From Flammula alnicola (taxonomy: Eukaryota; Basidiomycota; Agaricomycetes; Agaricales; Strophariaceae): 64,000 nt of DNA. This document shows, one piece after another, positions 1 to 11,742 of the stretch. Both the position numbers and the translations under genes were made by a program. The DNA is taken from assembly GCA_015499995.1 (NCBI GenBank), contig JADNRV010000183.1, forward strand, positions 1-64,000, in the 5' to 3' direction. The notes under the pieces were generated by a model. That model was not told the DNA's origin. It did not search any database and worked only from the letters and a program-made list of their open reading frames with translations. Position 1 is the stretch's first letter, and each line of letters opens with the position of its first letter.

Positions 1-4
1 AGCC

Positions 5-349
5 ATGCCAACCTCTCTCCGTGATTCCCTTCCTGTCCCTGCCACATCTTCTACATCAGACAATCCTACCGAACTAGACACCTGGACTGTAGGAAAACTT
101 CTCGGTGACCTTCAAGTCCGTCAATCAGCTCTCCAATATTCCTATGGCTATTCCACAACCCCTGCCAAATCTACATCTCAAAAACGAAAAGCAGAAAAAC
201 AGCCAGAGGCCAGCACTTCAAAACATCAAAAGTCTAATGCTAATAGTAGCTCAAACTCAAAGCGTCCTCGCACCTGCACATACTGCAAAAGCACAGAATG
301 TCCTGGTAGATGGCAGGTCAACAAATGTCCTCTCAAAACTTGTCGATAA
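5..349 (+). CDS. Zinc-knuckle protein, C-terminal part (possibly transposon-derived)
   Basis: This reading frame ends a protein that may begin upstream of the window; an ATG lies at base 5. The middle is low-complexity, rich in Ser, Lys and Asn, and carries the basic patch KRKAEK. The C terminus has a cysteine cluster CTYCKSTECPGRW...KCPLKTC resembling the short zinc knuckles at the ends of fungal transposases and DNA-binding proteins. No catalytic domain is visible. Assignment to a transposase is inference from the tail alone; an unrelated nuclear protein is equally possible. Bases 350-1190 downstream show no gene, only AT-rich sequence and a small GC palindrome near 678-696. Confidence 0.35.
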   Translation: MPTSLRDSLPVPATSSTSDNPTELDTWTVGKLLGDLQVRQSALQYSYGYSTTPAKSTSQKRKAEKQPEASTSKHQKSNANSSSNSKRPRTCTYCKSTECPGRWQVNKCPLKTCR

Positions 350-1191
350 GCTTGAATTTCACATATATATTCTTTAATTTTTTTTACCATGGCTCAATGT
401 AATTAAATATCAGCTATTGAAAATCATTCTCTTGATCATGGTTATAATAATTTTCAGTGGTAGATTGGTAGTTGAAATTTATTCACTGACAGAATTAATT
501 TTTTTTCATGTTGCCTCTCCAATATGAAGTCCCAACATTATGCATTCATCTTAAATTAACTCACTGCATATAATTAAATCCTAAGAAGTAGGATGAAGTC
601 TCTGGACAGTCCATGTAATAATTATCAGAAGTCCGTTAACTTTTGTGGTCTCCCTGTGAGCAGAATTATTATTTTTCGCGCCTCCGGCGCGAATTAATTT
701 TGAATAATTAATTCGTGGGAGACCTACCACTATAGGTAGATCGCCCCCTGATGGAACACGGTTCCTGTTTCCGCGCCTGTTTCCTCGTCGCACCCTGACC
801 TTCCACATCGATGAAAAAATCTGTTTAAATTGTTAGAATATATAGAACAACACTTAAAACAATCTCGCTGTCGAAAAATTTGAATTTTTGAAGCTTTGCT
901 CATGTAATGCCAAAATTCGTGACAATGGCACTTCTTTGAGGTCATTAAACAAAACAGAAAACGGAATTTTCGACAAAGAAAAGATTCGAATACATCTTCA
1001 GTACCATTTGACGAAGGAAGATGGAAAGAATGAGGGTGAATGATGTTGAATGGCTGACGATGTCACCAAGCAGTCAATCAGCGACTGATCCGTGTATTTC
1101 ACGCCATGCAAGACTTGTTCCGTCACATTCCTGCGATTTCTGTCTCTTTTCTTAGCAGCTGCGGTCGCATATACTTGCTTTGTCTAGCGTA

Positions 1192-1480
1192 ATGCCTAGT
1201 GCTCGGTCTGATGCACAGAAATCTCATGTGCCCGGCCAACCTGCGGAGAGCGTGTCAAAACTCACCATCACCATCACTGCCGTCTCCTGTGCCTAGAACA
1301 CGGCGCCAGACTGCATCCAAAAAAGCTGTGTCTGAGATTCGCCAAAAGAACGCAGCTATTGAGGATTTGGAGTCAAATTTGCGAGATTACAGAGCTCAAA
1401 TAGCAGCTCATGTCATCGATTTAGAGCAAAAAGACTTCATTATCCTTGATTTGCAGTTCAGATTGGCACAGAATGTATGA
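1192..1480 (+). pseudogene. Small coiled-coil ORF, frame broken
   Basis: An ATG at 1192 opens a frame that stops after about 34 residues. An overlapping frame then reads RTRRQTASKKAVSEIRQ and continues into a strongly amphipathic helix ending LQFRLAQNV at 1480. The Lys/Glu/Leu spacing suggests a coiled coil of about 50 residues. No splice pair was found that joins the two frames in phase, so this is either a frameshifted relic or an unrelated short ORF. No family recognised. Confidence 0.25.
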
Positions 1481-1819
1481 CTCAAATTGAAAGGTAGATT
1501 CTTTTTCAATCACTCTATAAATTCGAATATATAATAATAGGCATATATAGAACCTTCATGCAAAATTTTGCTCTCAGAGATAGTCTCCTTAATTTTTGAC
1601 ATACCTCAGGAGATGAAGGAAATTCTGACATTGTGTTGATATTGTAAATGGCATTCTTTCATGGTTCCTCAATGTAAAACTTAGGTTTCTTTGGCACAGT
1701 AGCTACTTGTACATTTATGGGTACATGAATATTCATTTTAGATTGCTCCAAGTGCGACGGGAGAGGGGGAATTCGCCTGGAACGAGGAGGAACCAACGGA
1801 AACAAGAGTTTGGGTGACG

Positions 1820-2075
1820 CCGCAGACCGTCCCCCAGGACGGAATTGCTGACATATCATCAGCGCGGCACCCAAGTCCCACACTACCCGTAACAGGGTGT
1901 GTTCTCAGACATTTCCCCCGGTTGGCGCTCGTGTTTCTCGGTCTCGATTCTTATTATATCCCCAGCAGGCGAGGCTTTGCCCCTCACCCCCCTCAGCCTA
2001 GGAGAGAAGCTGACTATTGGCAGCTGTCGACCCTAACTATAAAGGCTCCACCAAAAAAAAAAAAAAAAAAAAAAA
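1820..2075 (+). mobile_element. SINE-like (LINE-mobilised) insertion with poly-A tail and 16-bp target duplication
   Basis: About 233 bp of unique sequence is followed by 25 A residues (2053-2077). The stretch is bracketed by a perfect 16-bp direct repeat, aagagtttgggtgacg, at 1804-1819 and 2076-2091. A poly-A end plus a variable-length target duplication is the signature of target-primed reverse transcription by non-LTR retrotransposon machinery. I see no coding sequence and no clear pol III A box; a weak B-box-like ggtctcgattc is near 1940. It could be a SINE or a retroposed fragment of a cellular RNA. The intact duplication and long A tract point to a recent insertion. Confidence 0.75.
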
Positions 2076-2390
2076 AAGAGTTTGGGTGACGAGCAAACAA
2101 GACCAAATATCACACTTTCCTCACAGGCCGTGCCGATCCCCACACATAGTTCACACCGTGGAAGGTGTAGGCGTCGACGGTCGATCTGACAGCTGTGCAC
2201 AAGGAGCTCTGGACATCAATAAAGCTTTTTAGGAAAATAAATCAGGAGGTTAAAGTGAGAACTCACGAAATTAATGAAACTGACGGTTGGGTTGGGTAAT
2301 CATGTGAGTGGCAAGCCTATGTCGGAGGGATGTCGACGACCAAGAAGAGCGGAGTGAACATTCTTGGCGTGGTATGCATGATATGAGTCG

Positions 2391-3417
2391 TCAGACCATT
2401 CCATGCTTCCCCGTTTTCTCGAAGGGTGACGTCGGGCAGAATGCCAGGTCAGTATGTCCGTAGATGACGTCCAGTCGAGACATTCGCCGAGTCGAGCCAT
2501 CAATGTGTGAGGCGTTTATCAATGTCATTCTCTTGTCCGCCCACCCGGGCACCTTGTGTACCATGTTCCGTTGCGCCTCATACATGAACTCGAGCGGGGT
2601 CAGCCGGACGGCGAAGTGCTCGTCATGTTGGTGGTATTCGTCTACTGCGTCCACATCTTCGCCTTCTGCATTTCCTGAGCCTTGCGCCTGCACTTCTGCC
2701 TCCTAGAAGGAAGGGCCCTACAACGGTAGGCGGAGGCTTACAGCTGACAGGTGACAATGTAAGCGTAAGTGAGGGCAAAAACGCAAGCAGCAACTGAAAA
2801 TGCAGTGCGAACAATATTAGGTTCGTGTCCATCAGCGGCCTGAGTGCTGAGAGGAATGTAGACAGGTAGTCGATCATGAGGGAGGTGGGTGGCGTCTGTC
2901 ATTGACGCTGAGAGGCAGGCGATGGAGGCAAAAAGCACCGAGTGTCGGCCCTAGAGACTGAGCCAGTAGCCATTCCCAAAACGACAGAAATATTGCCAGA
3001 AGGCGACGGTCTGATGGTGGTGCATCTGTGAGGTAATGGGCCTGAGGCCCGCTGCTCGTCATGCTGGCAGCAGGCGGAAAGGCGGTCGACTCAGTGGAGA
3101 GCCAGAGCATCTGAAACAAGCAGGGTATGGTCAGCACTGTTGGATCGACACGGAAATCCTATGCTTACTCACCACCTCCGTGTCCGCGATAATCGCGAAC
3201 GGCCAGCCAGACGCACTAGTCCTCGATGTCCAGATCGGCTCTCGTTCGTGTTCATGGTCAGCACTGAGAACCGTCGCTCTATTGCGAGGTTTTCGGAACA
3301 AAGATGATACGTGCGTAAAATTCTCTTACCCAAACGATACCACCCTTTTCTTATGATTAGGCGAGGCCGAAACTTCAAAATAGGCTCTTTACAATCCTGT
3401 ACACGGTTTTGATACAA
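2391..3417 (-). other. Unrecognised multi-exon hypothetical sequence, probably decayed
   Basis: Several minus-strand segments look coding but cannot be joined into one intact frame. A donor/acceptor pair (about 3160/3102) joins ...FAIIADTEV to MLWLSTEST.... A second segment (2738-2938) ends in a hydrophobic helix AFSVAACVFALTYAYIV followed by a Lys/Arg-rich tail. A third (2391-2700), preceded by an acceptor, reads LTPLEFMYEAQRNMVHKV.... The frames overlap between 2874 and 2938, suggesting an indel. No family recognised. It may be a single-pass membrane protein gene plus a neighbour, or a pseudogene. Confidence 0.3.
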
Positions 3418-3638
3418 GATAATAAATATATTTTAAGAGCTAATCCACGCCATGAGACACTGCATGATAAGGATGCGAAGTACATAAGAGCTAATCGGTA
3501 CTTGCAATCACACTGTGTCGTTTAGAAGACCGAGTGTACTCCGATAATTCTCCAATCATGGCCGTCTGCAAACTTGTCGCAGGCCTACTACTTCCACGCT
3601 GGATCGGGCTGCAGGATAAATTTGCATCAAAAACTGTT

Positions 3639-5077
3639 TCAATACTTAAGCAATGGACGTACCGATCCGTAGGTTTGCCAAGGAATCATATGTAACAATA
3701 CAGTTCCTTTTTCTTCAAGTTGTCTTATACCTGGAGCCCGACGCAGTGCCGCAAGGTATGGAATGAAGTCCTCATCATCCACCACATAGTATCCCACACC
3801 CACAGTGATCGTCTTCAAATTCGGGAACATCTCCTGCAACTGCCCAACGAGATCCAACCAGGCAAAGCTTTCCAACTCTGCTGCCTCTTCCTCAGGGGTT
3901 TCGCTGAACGCCGGTCTGAAAATGAGTACGACTTCTTCTAACGAAGGCGAGTGAGAAGGTAGAGTGGAGAGCGAATTCCACATTGTTGACATCATTGGTA
4001 ACATCCTCTCCCCTGATTGCGAGATATGATCCAATGTGATGGTTCCGACGTGAACAATGCGTACGTTAACGCATTGCGATAGATCAACAGTGTCGTAATA
4101 AGGCAATGCATCTGTAAATAAATACCATGAAGTTATCTTGCGAAATACCGAAATGTTTGCTTACCTGTACTATCGAGATATGGATCGGACAACTTTATAA
4201 AAATATGGTGAAGAGACGGTCCGACCCGTCGTAAGAACCTTGAAAAGAAAGGAATGTACGCCTCTCTATTGCTCCTGGTCATGGGGACCAGCCGAACATG
4301 GAACGATTCAACGGTAATGTCAAGGTCGTTAGCGCGTAGGGGATCCCATACATCTTTCAAAAGCAATAGCGAAGAGGTGTCGAGTGACTTCAAGTGAAAT
4401 CAGCGTCGGAAGGTCGAGGAGTGCTGTGAGAGATTGGGAATCACTTCATCGTCGAACTGCAGGTTGTATAGCGTAATCGACTTTAAAGACGGGTGGAGGC
4501 TGAGCCTGACGAAAAGCTCCATAATGTCGATTTCCGCACGCCGGTACGTGTATGTTGCGAACACTACAGAGTCAAGCTGCAAGTCCGCGATATTGGTCTG
4601 GAAGAAAAGGTCTCGAATGTGGGGCGGGATGTATGGCCACAATAACGATGTCAGCCGGAGCGTCCTCAGATTTGGCAAATTAGCGAGAATACGAGCCAAA
4701 TTCTTGTTTGGAAGGTGTTTATAACCTCTCGGAAGGAATAGCTCTTTGACGTGAAGAGACTCGACGGCATTGGTAAAGCTTGTCCAAGGAGCCTCGAGGA
4801 GAGCGAGGAACATGTCGAACTGTCTGTCGCCACCTTTGTTGAATTCCAGTTCGGAAAAGAGATGAAGGCGACTCCTGATTAGTGTTTGTCTGGATGTGAG
4901 GCCCAGACGTAGCAAAGTTGGTCTATCATTGTGGAGGTGGTCGGTAATCCGATCCAAGAGTTCAGGTGCGAAAACGCCAATGGCGGTATTGTTGTCATCA
5001 CTGGAAATAGTGCGCAGTTCGGGAGATATAGGAAGAATCCTTCCAGTGAGTCTTCGGAAGAGGGACAAGTTAAACAT
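3639..5077 (-). pseudogene. F-box-like protein with leucine-rich C-terminal part; two compensating frameshifts
   Basis: The ATG at 5077 begins MFNLSLFRR. An F-box-like segment follows (APELLDRITDHLHNDRP...LGLTSRQ), then irregular Leu-rich repeats (LPNLRTLRLTSLLWP, HPSLKSITLYNLQF). This is the usual build of the very large agaricomycete F-box family, adaptors of SCF ubiquitin ligases. A good 53-nt intron (4112-4164) joins PYLDST to DALPYYDTVD, and the protein ends at 3639. Near 4380-4445 the reading must shift frame twice: the Leu-rich pattern continues as LTALLDLPTLISLEV in one frame and resumes as LLLLKDVWDPLRAND in another. No intron of normal size fits, so these are indels or sequence errors. 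Target substrate unknown. Confidence 0.7.
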
Positions 5078-5579
5078 GTGCACAGTGGTCCGTGGAACCT
5101 ACACAGTAACATCTTATAACCTCGACCACGGCAGTGCAGAGATGCGATGGGGCTGTGCGGTGATGGAGTACACAAGATCTGCTTCCCCATTTGGACGTGG
5201 TGAGACGGGATGCAGTTGTTTCTTTCTCTTGTTCTTCGAATCAAGCTATGCATACATGTAGCGGCGGCTTCACGTACGATCTGATGGATACTTACACGTA
5301 CTTGTGGCGGGTTGCTCCCAGCGCCAGTGCGAAGTTAAAGCTTAACCTGTTCGATAACGGTTAAATATAATTAATATTCTATATCACCCAAGAACTACAG
5401 TTCCCAAGAGCTCTCTCAAAAATGCCTCGCTGTTGGGCGGCCGTCCGAGGAACTCCTGTGCGCAATCTAGTTTTCAGCTGGCATTCAACCATGAGCGGGA
5501 TAAATACGTACCGTGAGAATATCGGTTTCATCGCGACTTGATCCGGGGCATAGAATCTTGTCGTGATACACCCTACCAC

Positions 5580-5655
5580 TATGGTTCACCGAATGCACCA
5601 TAACTAAAAATAGCCCCCCCGCTCATACTCGGTCCCCCCCCACAGACCGTAACTT
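5580..5655. repeat. Left terminal inverted repeat of the 1.3-kb transposon
   Basis: Matches the reverse complement of 6804-6880 nearly base for base; the differences are a one-base change near the tip and the lengths of the homopolymer C/G runs. Confidence 0.92.
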
Positions 5656-6803
5656 CATTTTAATGGCTCAGCAGCACTTGTATTAGTACAGAGCATAAAT
5701 ATATATCTTCCGTGTAAATATTGAGATCGTTGAGGGGCCTCTCATGAGAGAAATTGGCTAATTTTTGAGTTATTGGAGATATACATTCATTTGAGCTTAC
5801 TCTAGTATCAGTACAATTTAATTGTCATCTTTTATATTCCATAGAAATCAACTAATGCATATTCTGTGGGTATATTTAGTGCGAGACTTTCACTTCTCAA
5901 TGCCGTATGCAGCTTGTTCCGCCCAGTCACTGAGCAGACTACAATAAAGAGAGCTGGTCATAATTTACTTTGAGAGATTTTCATTATGTGATATGATCTT
6001 TAGAGCTTCTATAAAATTTCTTATTACCATAGAAGAGCGTAATAACTCTTGTGAGACGGTCACTTCTCTTGAGTCTGCAATGCAGACTAAGCCTGTTTTG
6101 AAGTTGTTCGCAAGCGCACGGTTAATACCTCAGCTTAAAATCACAGGATGGATTATTTTCCAGCATGTCATCGTTTAAACTGTACTAGAGAACCTATCTA
6201 CCAATTTTTGTTTAATACCAGTACTTGGATGAAGCGCTACAATAAGAATGGGGTAGGAAAGATGAGCTCATGTGCACGGCAAGGTGGTGGGAATTTGATG
6301 CAACTGCTTTGCCACACGTGACTTTGTGGCAAATGCGTTGCACACTACGTCATATGGCTCGCCACCTATGTCGCTCTCTACAACGGCTCATAAGTAGGTT
6401 TCTGAGGTTCTGACAAGATAAATACAACTCGGGTGGATCAACAAACTGCAGCATCACTCACCATGATGTATTTGACAATGCCTTTGGACCCTTGATAGTC
6501 CCTTGATAGTCCAGCTTTCCGTACTCTTCGGCCTTTTGGCGAGCATTACCTAGCATTGCTCATTGGTATGACTTGATGGACTGCAAGGATGTGCCACTGA
6601 TTGGTTAACATTGATGCACTGCCATGCTATAAGTACCACATTATGCTGCAAATGAAGATCCTTCCTAACTCACCTGTTGCAATGACTCAGAGACTTAATT
6701 TTGTGTTACTAACAGCTTTGCTCTATGTTCGATCAACTATTCTGATAGGAATATACTAAGAAGAGTTAGTTATTTATTCTTAGGGCTGCTGAGCAGTAAG
6801 ACT

Positions 6804-6880
6804 AAGTTACGGTCTGTGGGGGGGGGGACCGAGTATGAGCGGGGGGGTATTTTTAGTTATGGTGCATTTGGTGAACCATA
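6804..6880. repeat. Right terminal inverted repeat of the 1.3-kb transposon
   Basis: Reverse complement of 5580-5655. It includes a run of ten G and a second run of seven G, and is followed directly by the target duplicate CTACCAC. Confidence 0.92.
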
Positions 6881-9639
6881 CTACCACGAACAGGATCGAG
6901 AGGGTCGGCCTTGAATACGGTGGCGTACATGTCTGCCGCGAATACTAGGGAGTATGTGTATCTGTCGAAGTTGTAATCCTTCAATACAAGGCCAACAAAA
7001 AAAGAGAAGCAGAAAAATGACGCACCCATAATAACCCACATCATATCCACCCGTGAGGTGTCCGAAAGCACTCTGGGCAGGGCATTCTTTGTCATGACTC
7101 CGGAGAGAGATCTTTTCGCGGAGGCTACACCAGAGATGGGTATAATCCTCGGCAGCTGTAAGATTTTAAATCATCATTACTTTGAAAATTTTATATTTAT
7201 GTACTTTGCTCGGTGTGGATTATCAGATCGAACTTGGCAAAGAAGAGTTGTTGGAGGTTGAACAAGCCCACATTCACGTAACGGCTACAAGTCAAAGGGG
7301 GTGAATTTCATGAAAAGAGTGGAGAGAGATGGAGAGGCCCTTACCTCTTGAGGAGTTTTGCGATAAGTTCGGGTGAAAGAGGTTCCTTGGTTTCGTAATG
7401 GCTAGATATCTGTTGCAATATCCTGGGTTCCCAGCACCTAAAATGAAGAGATATAACAAAGCCCACAAAACGAGAGACCAAGACACTTACCAGTTCTCCA
7501 ACATCTGAGAAGGAGCTTCTCCGAAATCGAGAGCAACACTACGAAATAAATCAGAACCTCATTCAAGTAAAAGTAAATAAACCATTTACCTGGTACCATG
7601 GAACCTAGCAAATTTAGTCTTACTCAGAAGGTCATGGAAAATATGTCCCATCTCGTGGAAAAACATGACTACGTCATGATGGCGCATCAGAGCCGGCCTT
7701 TCAGATGTGGGCGTGGCCAAGTTGGCGACCATCGTGCTTACAGGGTAGCTGCGTTTTCCGGTGGGAAGGTCATAGCCCGGGAGGATAGGCCATACGGATG
7801 TCTGGTTGTGTTTGCCGGCTGATAGAAATGAAAAATAGAGTAAGAATTGGATGGAATAAAGACAAGGAAGAGCAGCAAGGGAATACGAACGACGAGAAAG
7901 GAGGTCGAGGTAGCAGTATCCGACGAATCCGGATTCGTGTTTGGCGTCTTTCTCCCAAACAGCGAATACTTGGACCTCTATCACACATGAAAAGATTAGC
8001 AATATTCCAGGTTGAAGCGAGCACAAGCATCACGAACCTGGATGCCAAACGCTGGCGTCTTTCATCTCCTCGAACCTAACTGCGAGGAGGTTCTGATAGA
8101 TCTCCAAGATGGTAGGAACAACAACAGAAACGGGGAAATACTCCTTAATGAGCGTTCCGTCCAAGTCAAGAGTCTCTTTCACGTATTTCGTATTGTAATA
8201 ACCGAAATCCCAGGTATACAATTTGTTGTCGAAGGGAAGACCTTTGGCTTCATGTTCCTTCTTTTTCATAGCAAGAAGCTTTTCGCGGTCCTTGATACCA
8301 ATTGGAAGAAGCTTCTCTTCGACGCCGTTGAGGAACTGTTCGAGGGATGAGAATAATGAGATATGTGAGATATGATGTGCAAGGCGAGACTTACATCTTC
8401 GACACCCTTTCCTGACTTAACCATCTTAACTTCGGTGACATAATCCGCCCTGTTAGCTTCGTTAGGAATTAATAGCCTAAATATCATTAGTGATATACAT
8501 ACCAAGTTTTATATCCAAGAAGACTAGCGATCTTTCGACGCAGCTCCAAAGCCTTGGCAAGTACAGGTGTGTTGATTGCCGAACGCGATTCATATCCTTC
8601 TTGGGCGCGTTTGCGCGTTTCTGGATTTTCCGCGTGTTCGGTCTGGAAATAAATTAAACATCAGCGTATTTGGCGGAAGGAACAAGGCGTGATACACACA
8701 ATGGGGAAGATATCCAGGCCTTTGAAGGTAACGTCATATACATTTTGTCCCTCTTCAGTGCGTTTGGTATACCCGGAAAGTACAACATTCTGAACGCCCT
8801 TGAGTTCTTCCTCAGTGAAGGTGATGTGACCCTAGAAGGGTGTTAAATAGGTTATTCGATATCTAAAAAGGAGTGTTGCTTACGTTCTCTTCGTTGAGAT
8901 TTTTCTAGCGCCAGAATCAGCACTGAATCCCGTTTTGGTTTGCAGAATTCAACGTACCTAGGATTCCAAGCACACTTGCGACAGTTCCTTCTTCAGAATC
9001 TTTAGTTCTTCTTGCTTTTCAGCAGGAAGAGCAAGTCCGGCTCGTGTTCCGTCCAAGATCTGCAGTCGACTCATTAGAACAGCAAACCCCGAGTATTACC
9101 ATAGTTCTCACCATCTTTTCGACGAGACGTTGCTCCTCTGATGACAATTTCTCCCATTGACCTGATTCTTTGATGTTCTTTTCGGCAGCGGCCTTGGATT
9201 TGAAGACATCGACGCGCATAGATGACTCTACACCGAATTCGCGGACGAGGGACTCTGATTCGGTGGAGGCGTCGCAGAGCTCCTTGGAGGCGGATACGTT
9301 TCGATAGAATCCCAGAGGCTCCGCTTGGGCATAGAAAGCTGTTTTTGCTTGAGCTAAGGCGAGCTAAGGCGAGCTACAGTTTGGATTAGTTGTCCTTGCG
9401 ATTCTGAGGTGACCGTCGACTCACAAACACCTAGCATTGTGATAACCCATTGTAAGCTATTTCCCTTGAAAATTGGTATATATACATACCGAGTCGAAAT
9501 TACAATCCCTGGGATCGAGTTGCCCTACCGTGTCCATAACAGCGCCGTATTTCTCGATCGCCTGCTTGGTCAACTCAGCGATATTCTGCTCGCTATGGTC
9601 CCATTTCATAGGAGGTTGCGGCGCAGTGAAAGCCATGGT

Positions 9640-11660
9640 CTCGTTATTGGTATTGATAGTTGCTGGCAGAGAAAAATAGACAGAATCGGGGTCGCAACAC
9701 CCCTGAAGGCCTTTCAATGTATTGGCCAATCTTATCTCTGCCGTTCCCAAGGGCACAGCTATTCGGCAGTGCCACAACCGTGACAACGCGACCCTGTCAA
9801 ATACCGGCCCACTGCAACGAACCGCTGCACACCGGCTTCACGCGGCTTCACACACCTATGATGTTCTCCTCCGTCTTCCCCCAATCGTATAAGTATTGCC
9901 CTTCAGACCTAAAACTCAACAAAAGGTGGATAAGAGTTTATTAGCATTGAGAAAGATATTCCAAACTTCATCTTGCATCCGTCATCCGGCCTAAATTACT
10001 TATTTTCCGTGCTCATCGTGAGTTCATCATCAACTAGGGGTCGTTGTCGTGGTACCACATGCTATCCCCAGATATCGGAAAGGAGAAACGTCGGGAGTGT
10101 AATTTAGCTAAGTCCTCTTCGGAATTACGTTGGCGAGGGGGATGTGGGTTGCGAAGCACTCCTGTTGCTTCGACTACTAGATATCTCGATCGTACAAGTA
10201 CAGACCGTGGCACAACTCTAAGTTTCATCATTCAGGATAGCATTGGAACTGCGCAACCTCAAATGCCAACTGTGATAATGTTGAAAGTGATCACGTCGAT
10301 CTGGACACTTCATACTCTGGTGAGCGATCGCGCTTATCGTATGTCTCTATTATGGTCTCGTTCCGAACACGACTACGTCTCGCTCGACGCGTACGAAGAC
10401 CATGCAGTGTTGTGACCCTGCATGTTGGACAGATTTTGGGGGTCGTTTCACATGATATTTCATGGGGAGAATGGGGCGAAGCAGCCTATCTAGTGTTCGT
10501 TGCCAGTAGGGCGTCTTCGGTACTTGAGGTGGCCTCGCAGGACGGGATTATCTGTATTCATCCTCTAGCCCTGGGACAAGTGCGTCGCCATCGATCTGGG
10601 AAAGTAGGGAACACAGCGGAAGTTCCTCACTTGCCGCAACAAGCTCAAAGGATGAGGATAGGGAACGAGGAAGAACGAACACGAATTGAGCAGAGGCGAG
10701 AGCCAGTCTATACGTGGTGTGTAAGGTAGAGGAGGGACACCGACGCTCCCTTCAAACAGCAATAATAGCGCAGATAAAACCCACCCAAGGTCATGTCGCA
10801 AGTTGGGGGGAAGAAGGGTTCTTTCTAAATCGAGAGCCGACAGAGGGGTTATGAAAACGAGAAGGGGAGGGAAAGAACAGCAACCCGGGGGAACCACATA
10901 TCCAACCGATCGCGCGTTAGAATTGGTATGATTGCACGATGGTCATCCTAGAGAGGGGCCATGGTATCGCGGGCGGCGGTGCTAGGGCCGGAGCAAGTCG
11001 CATTACAAGACCAAGGTATACGAGGGAAACCATGTACGGTCAATCCCTCAAGCTTCAAGGGTAACCTATATCGTAAGAAAGATGTAAGCCAACGAGGACA
11101 AGTGACAGAAACAACAACGTACCCGCACTGCTCTCGGACTATTCTCCTCCAACTCTTTTCCGTTAGATGTCTTTCATGAAGGGCTGATCTGAAATGGGAT
11201 ATCGACCAGCAAATAGGATAAAGAACGCACCATAGGTCTATGGATCAGCCTCTGCCAGTTATCATGATGGTAGAGGAGAGAGAAAAGAAACAACTAGAAC
11301 GAATGGTGGATGAGAGAGTTCGAACTTCGTGAGGTGGTTGGTCGCGTGACTCGAACCGGCACGTGGGCCTCATGACGCGACGCGACGCGCGGGCTTGCAG
11401 ATGGCCTGAGACTCAGAATGAAATGTCTCCTAATGTGAGGAAAATGTTTTCCAAAGATATGCGCAAGTAAAAACCATGAAAGGAGTGTCCCGTGAGGCAA
11501 TGGGGTGGAAACCGGCGTTTGCCGGAAACTTAAGCGTTCTATAAATATGACTAGACCGTGGTCGGCACAAACGACGGAGATTGCACTGCACGACATATTC
11601 TTTCCACTTGGATTTCTGTGTGCCTCGCGCGTAGTCTGCTCTAGCAAAGTTAACTTGACT
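9640..11660. other. No supported gene
   Basis: Between the M3 start and the duplicated leader at 11664 I found only open frames that look like chance (no domain, no consistent splice structure). It contains the divergent promoter region of the peptidase gene and anonymous sequence. Confidence 0.5.
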
Positions 11661-11663
11661 CGC

Positions 11664-11742
11664 CGTGTCCCTGCTCCTGGGCCTTGACACATTCCATCGC
11701 ACTTATGGTGCAATGTCAGTCTCGGACCGCCGTCATGATGGA
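11664..11742 (+). repeat. Partial upstream duplicate of the leader and start of the 11,935 ORF
   Basis: About 79 bp resembles 11887-11964, sharing the blocks ccttgacacattcca and ccgtcatgatgg and including the ATG (caatgtcag). After the shared part the sequence diverges and no continued frame follows, so this is a 5' fragment duplicate. Confidence 0.75.

Larger units (their letters stand above)
5580..6880. mobile_element. Non-autonomous TIR DNA transposon (1,301 bp) inside the M3 peptidase gene
   Basis: The ends are inverted repeats of about 76 bp (5580-5655 and 6804-6880), beginning TATGGTTCACC and containing a C7-8 run on one end and the matching G run on the other. The insertion is flanked by the 7-bp duplication CTACCAC (5573-5579 and 6881-6887). 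Removing the element and one duplicate restores the peptidase reading frame across VRG/RVYHD, which fixes the boundaries. The interior is AT-rich with only a ~60-residue ORF and no transposase, so it must be mobilised in trans. The superfamily is uncertain: 7-8-bp duplications fit hAT- or KDZ-like elements. Confidence 0.92.
5384..9636 (-). pseudogene. PRD1: Saccharolysin / thimet-type M3 zinc metallopeptidase, interrupted by a transposon
   Basis: A multi-exon M3 family oligopeptidase, cytosolic peptide turnover in yeast Prd1 (EC 3.4.24.37). Start ATG at 9636 (MAFTAPQPPMKWDHS). The zinc site HEMGH lies at 7643-7657 in the context MFFHEMGHIFHDLLSK, with the third ligand in DFGEAPSQMLENW; the substrate-loop signature HLTGGYDVGYYGY follows an intron at about 7000. 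The C terminus ...LDPVRG is cut at 6880 by a 1.3-kb element and resumes beyond it as RVYHDKILCPGSRDET, with one more intron and stop at 5384. A second lesion is an in-frame TAG at 8958-8960, immediately before a canonical donor, where CAG is expected. Both lesions point to a null allele. All other exons examined splice in frame with 45-66-nt introns, so the loss looks recent. Confidence 0.9.
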
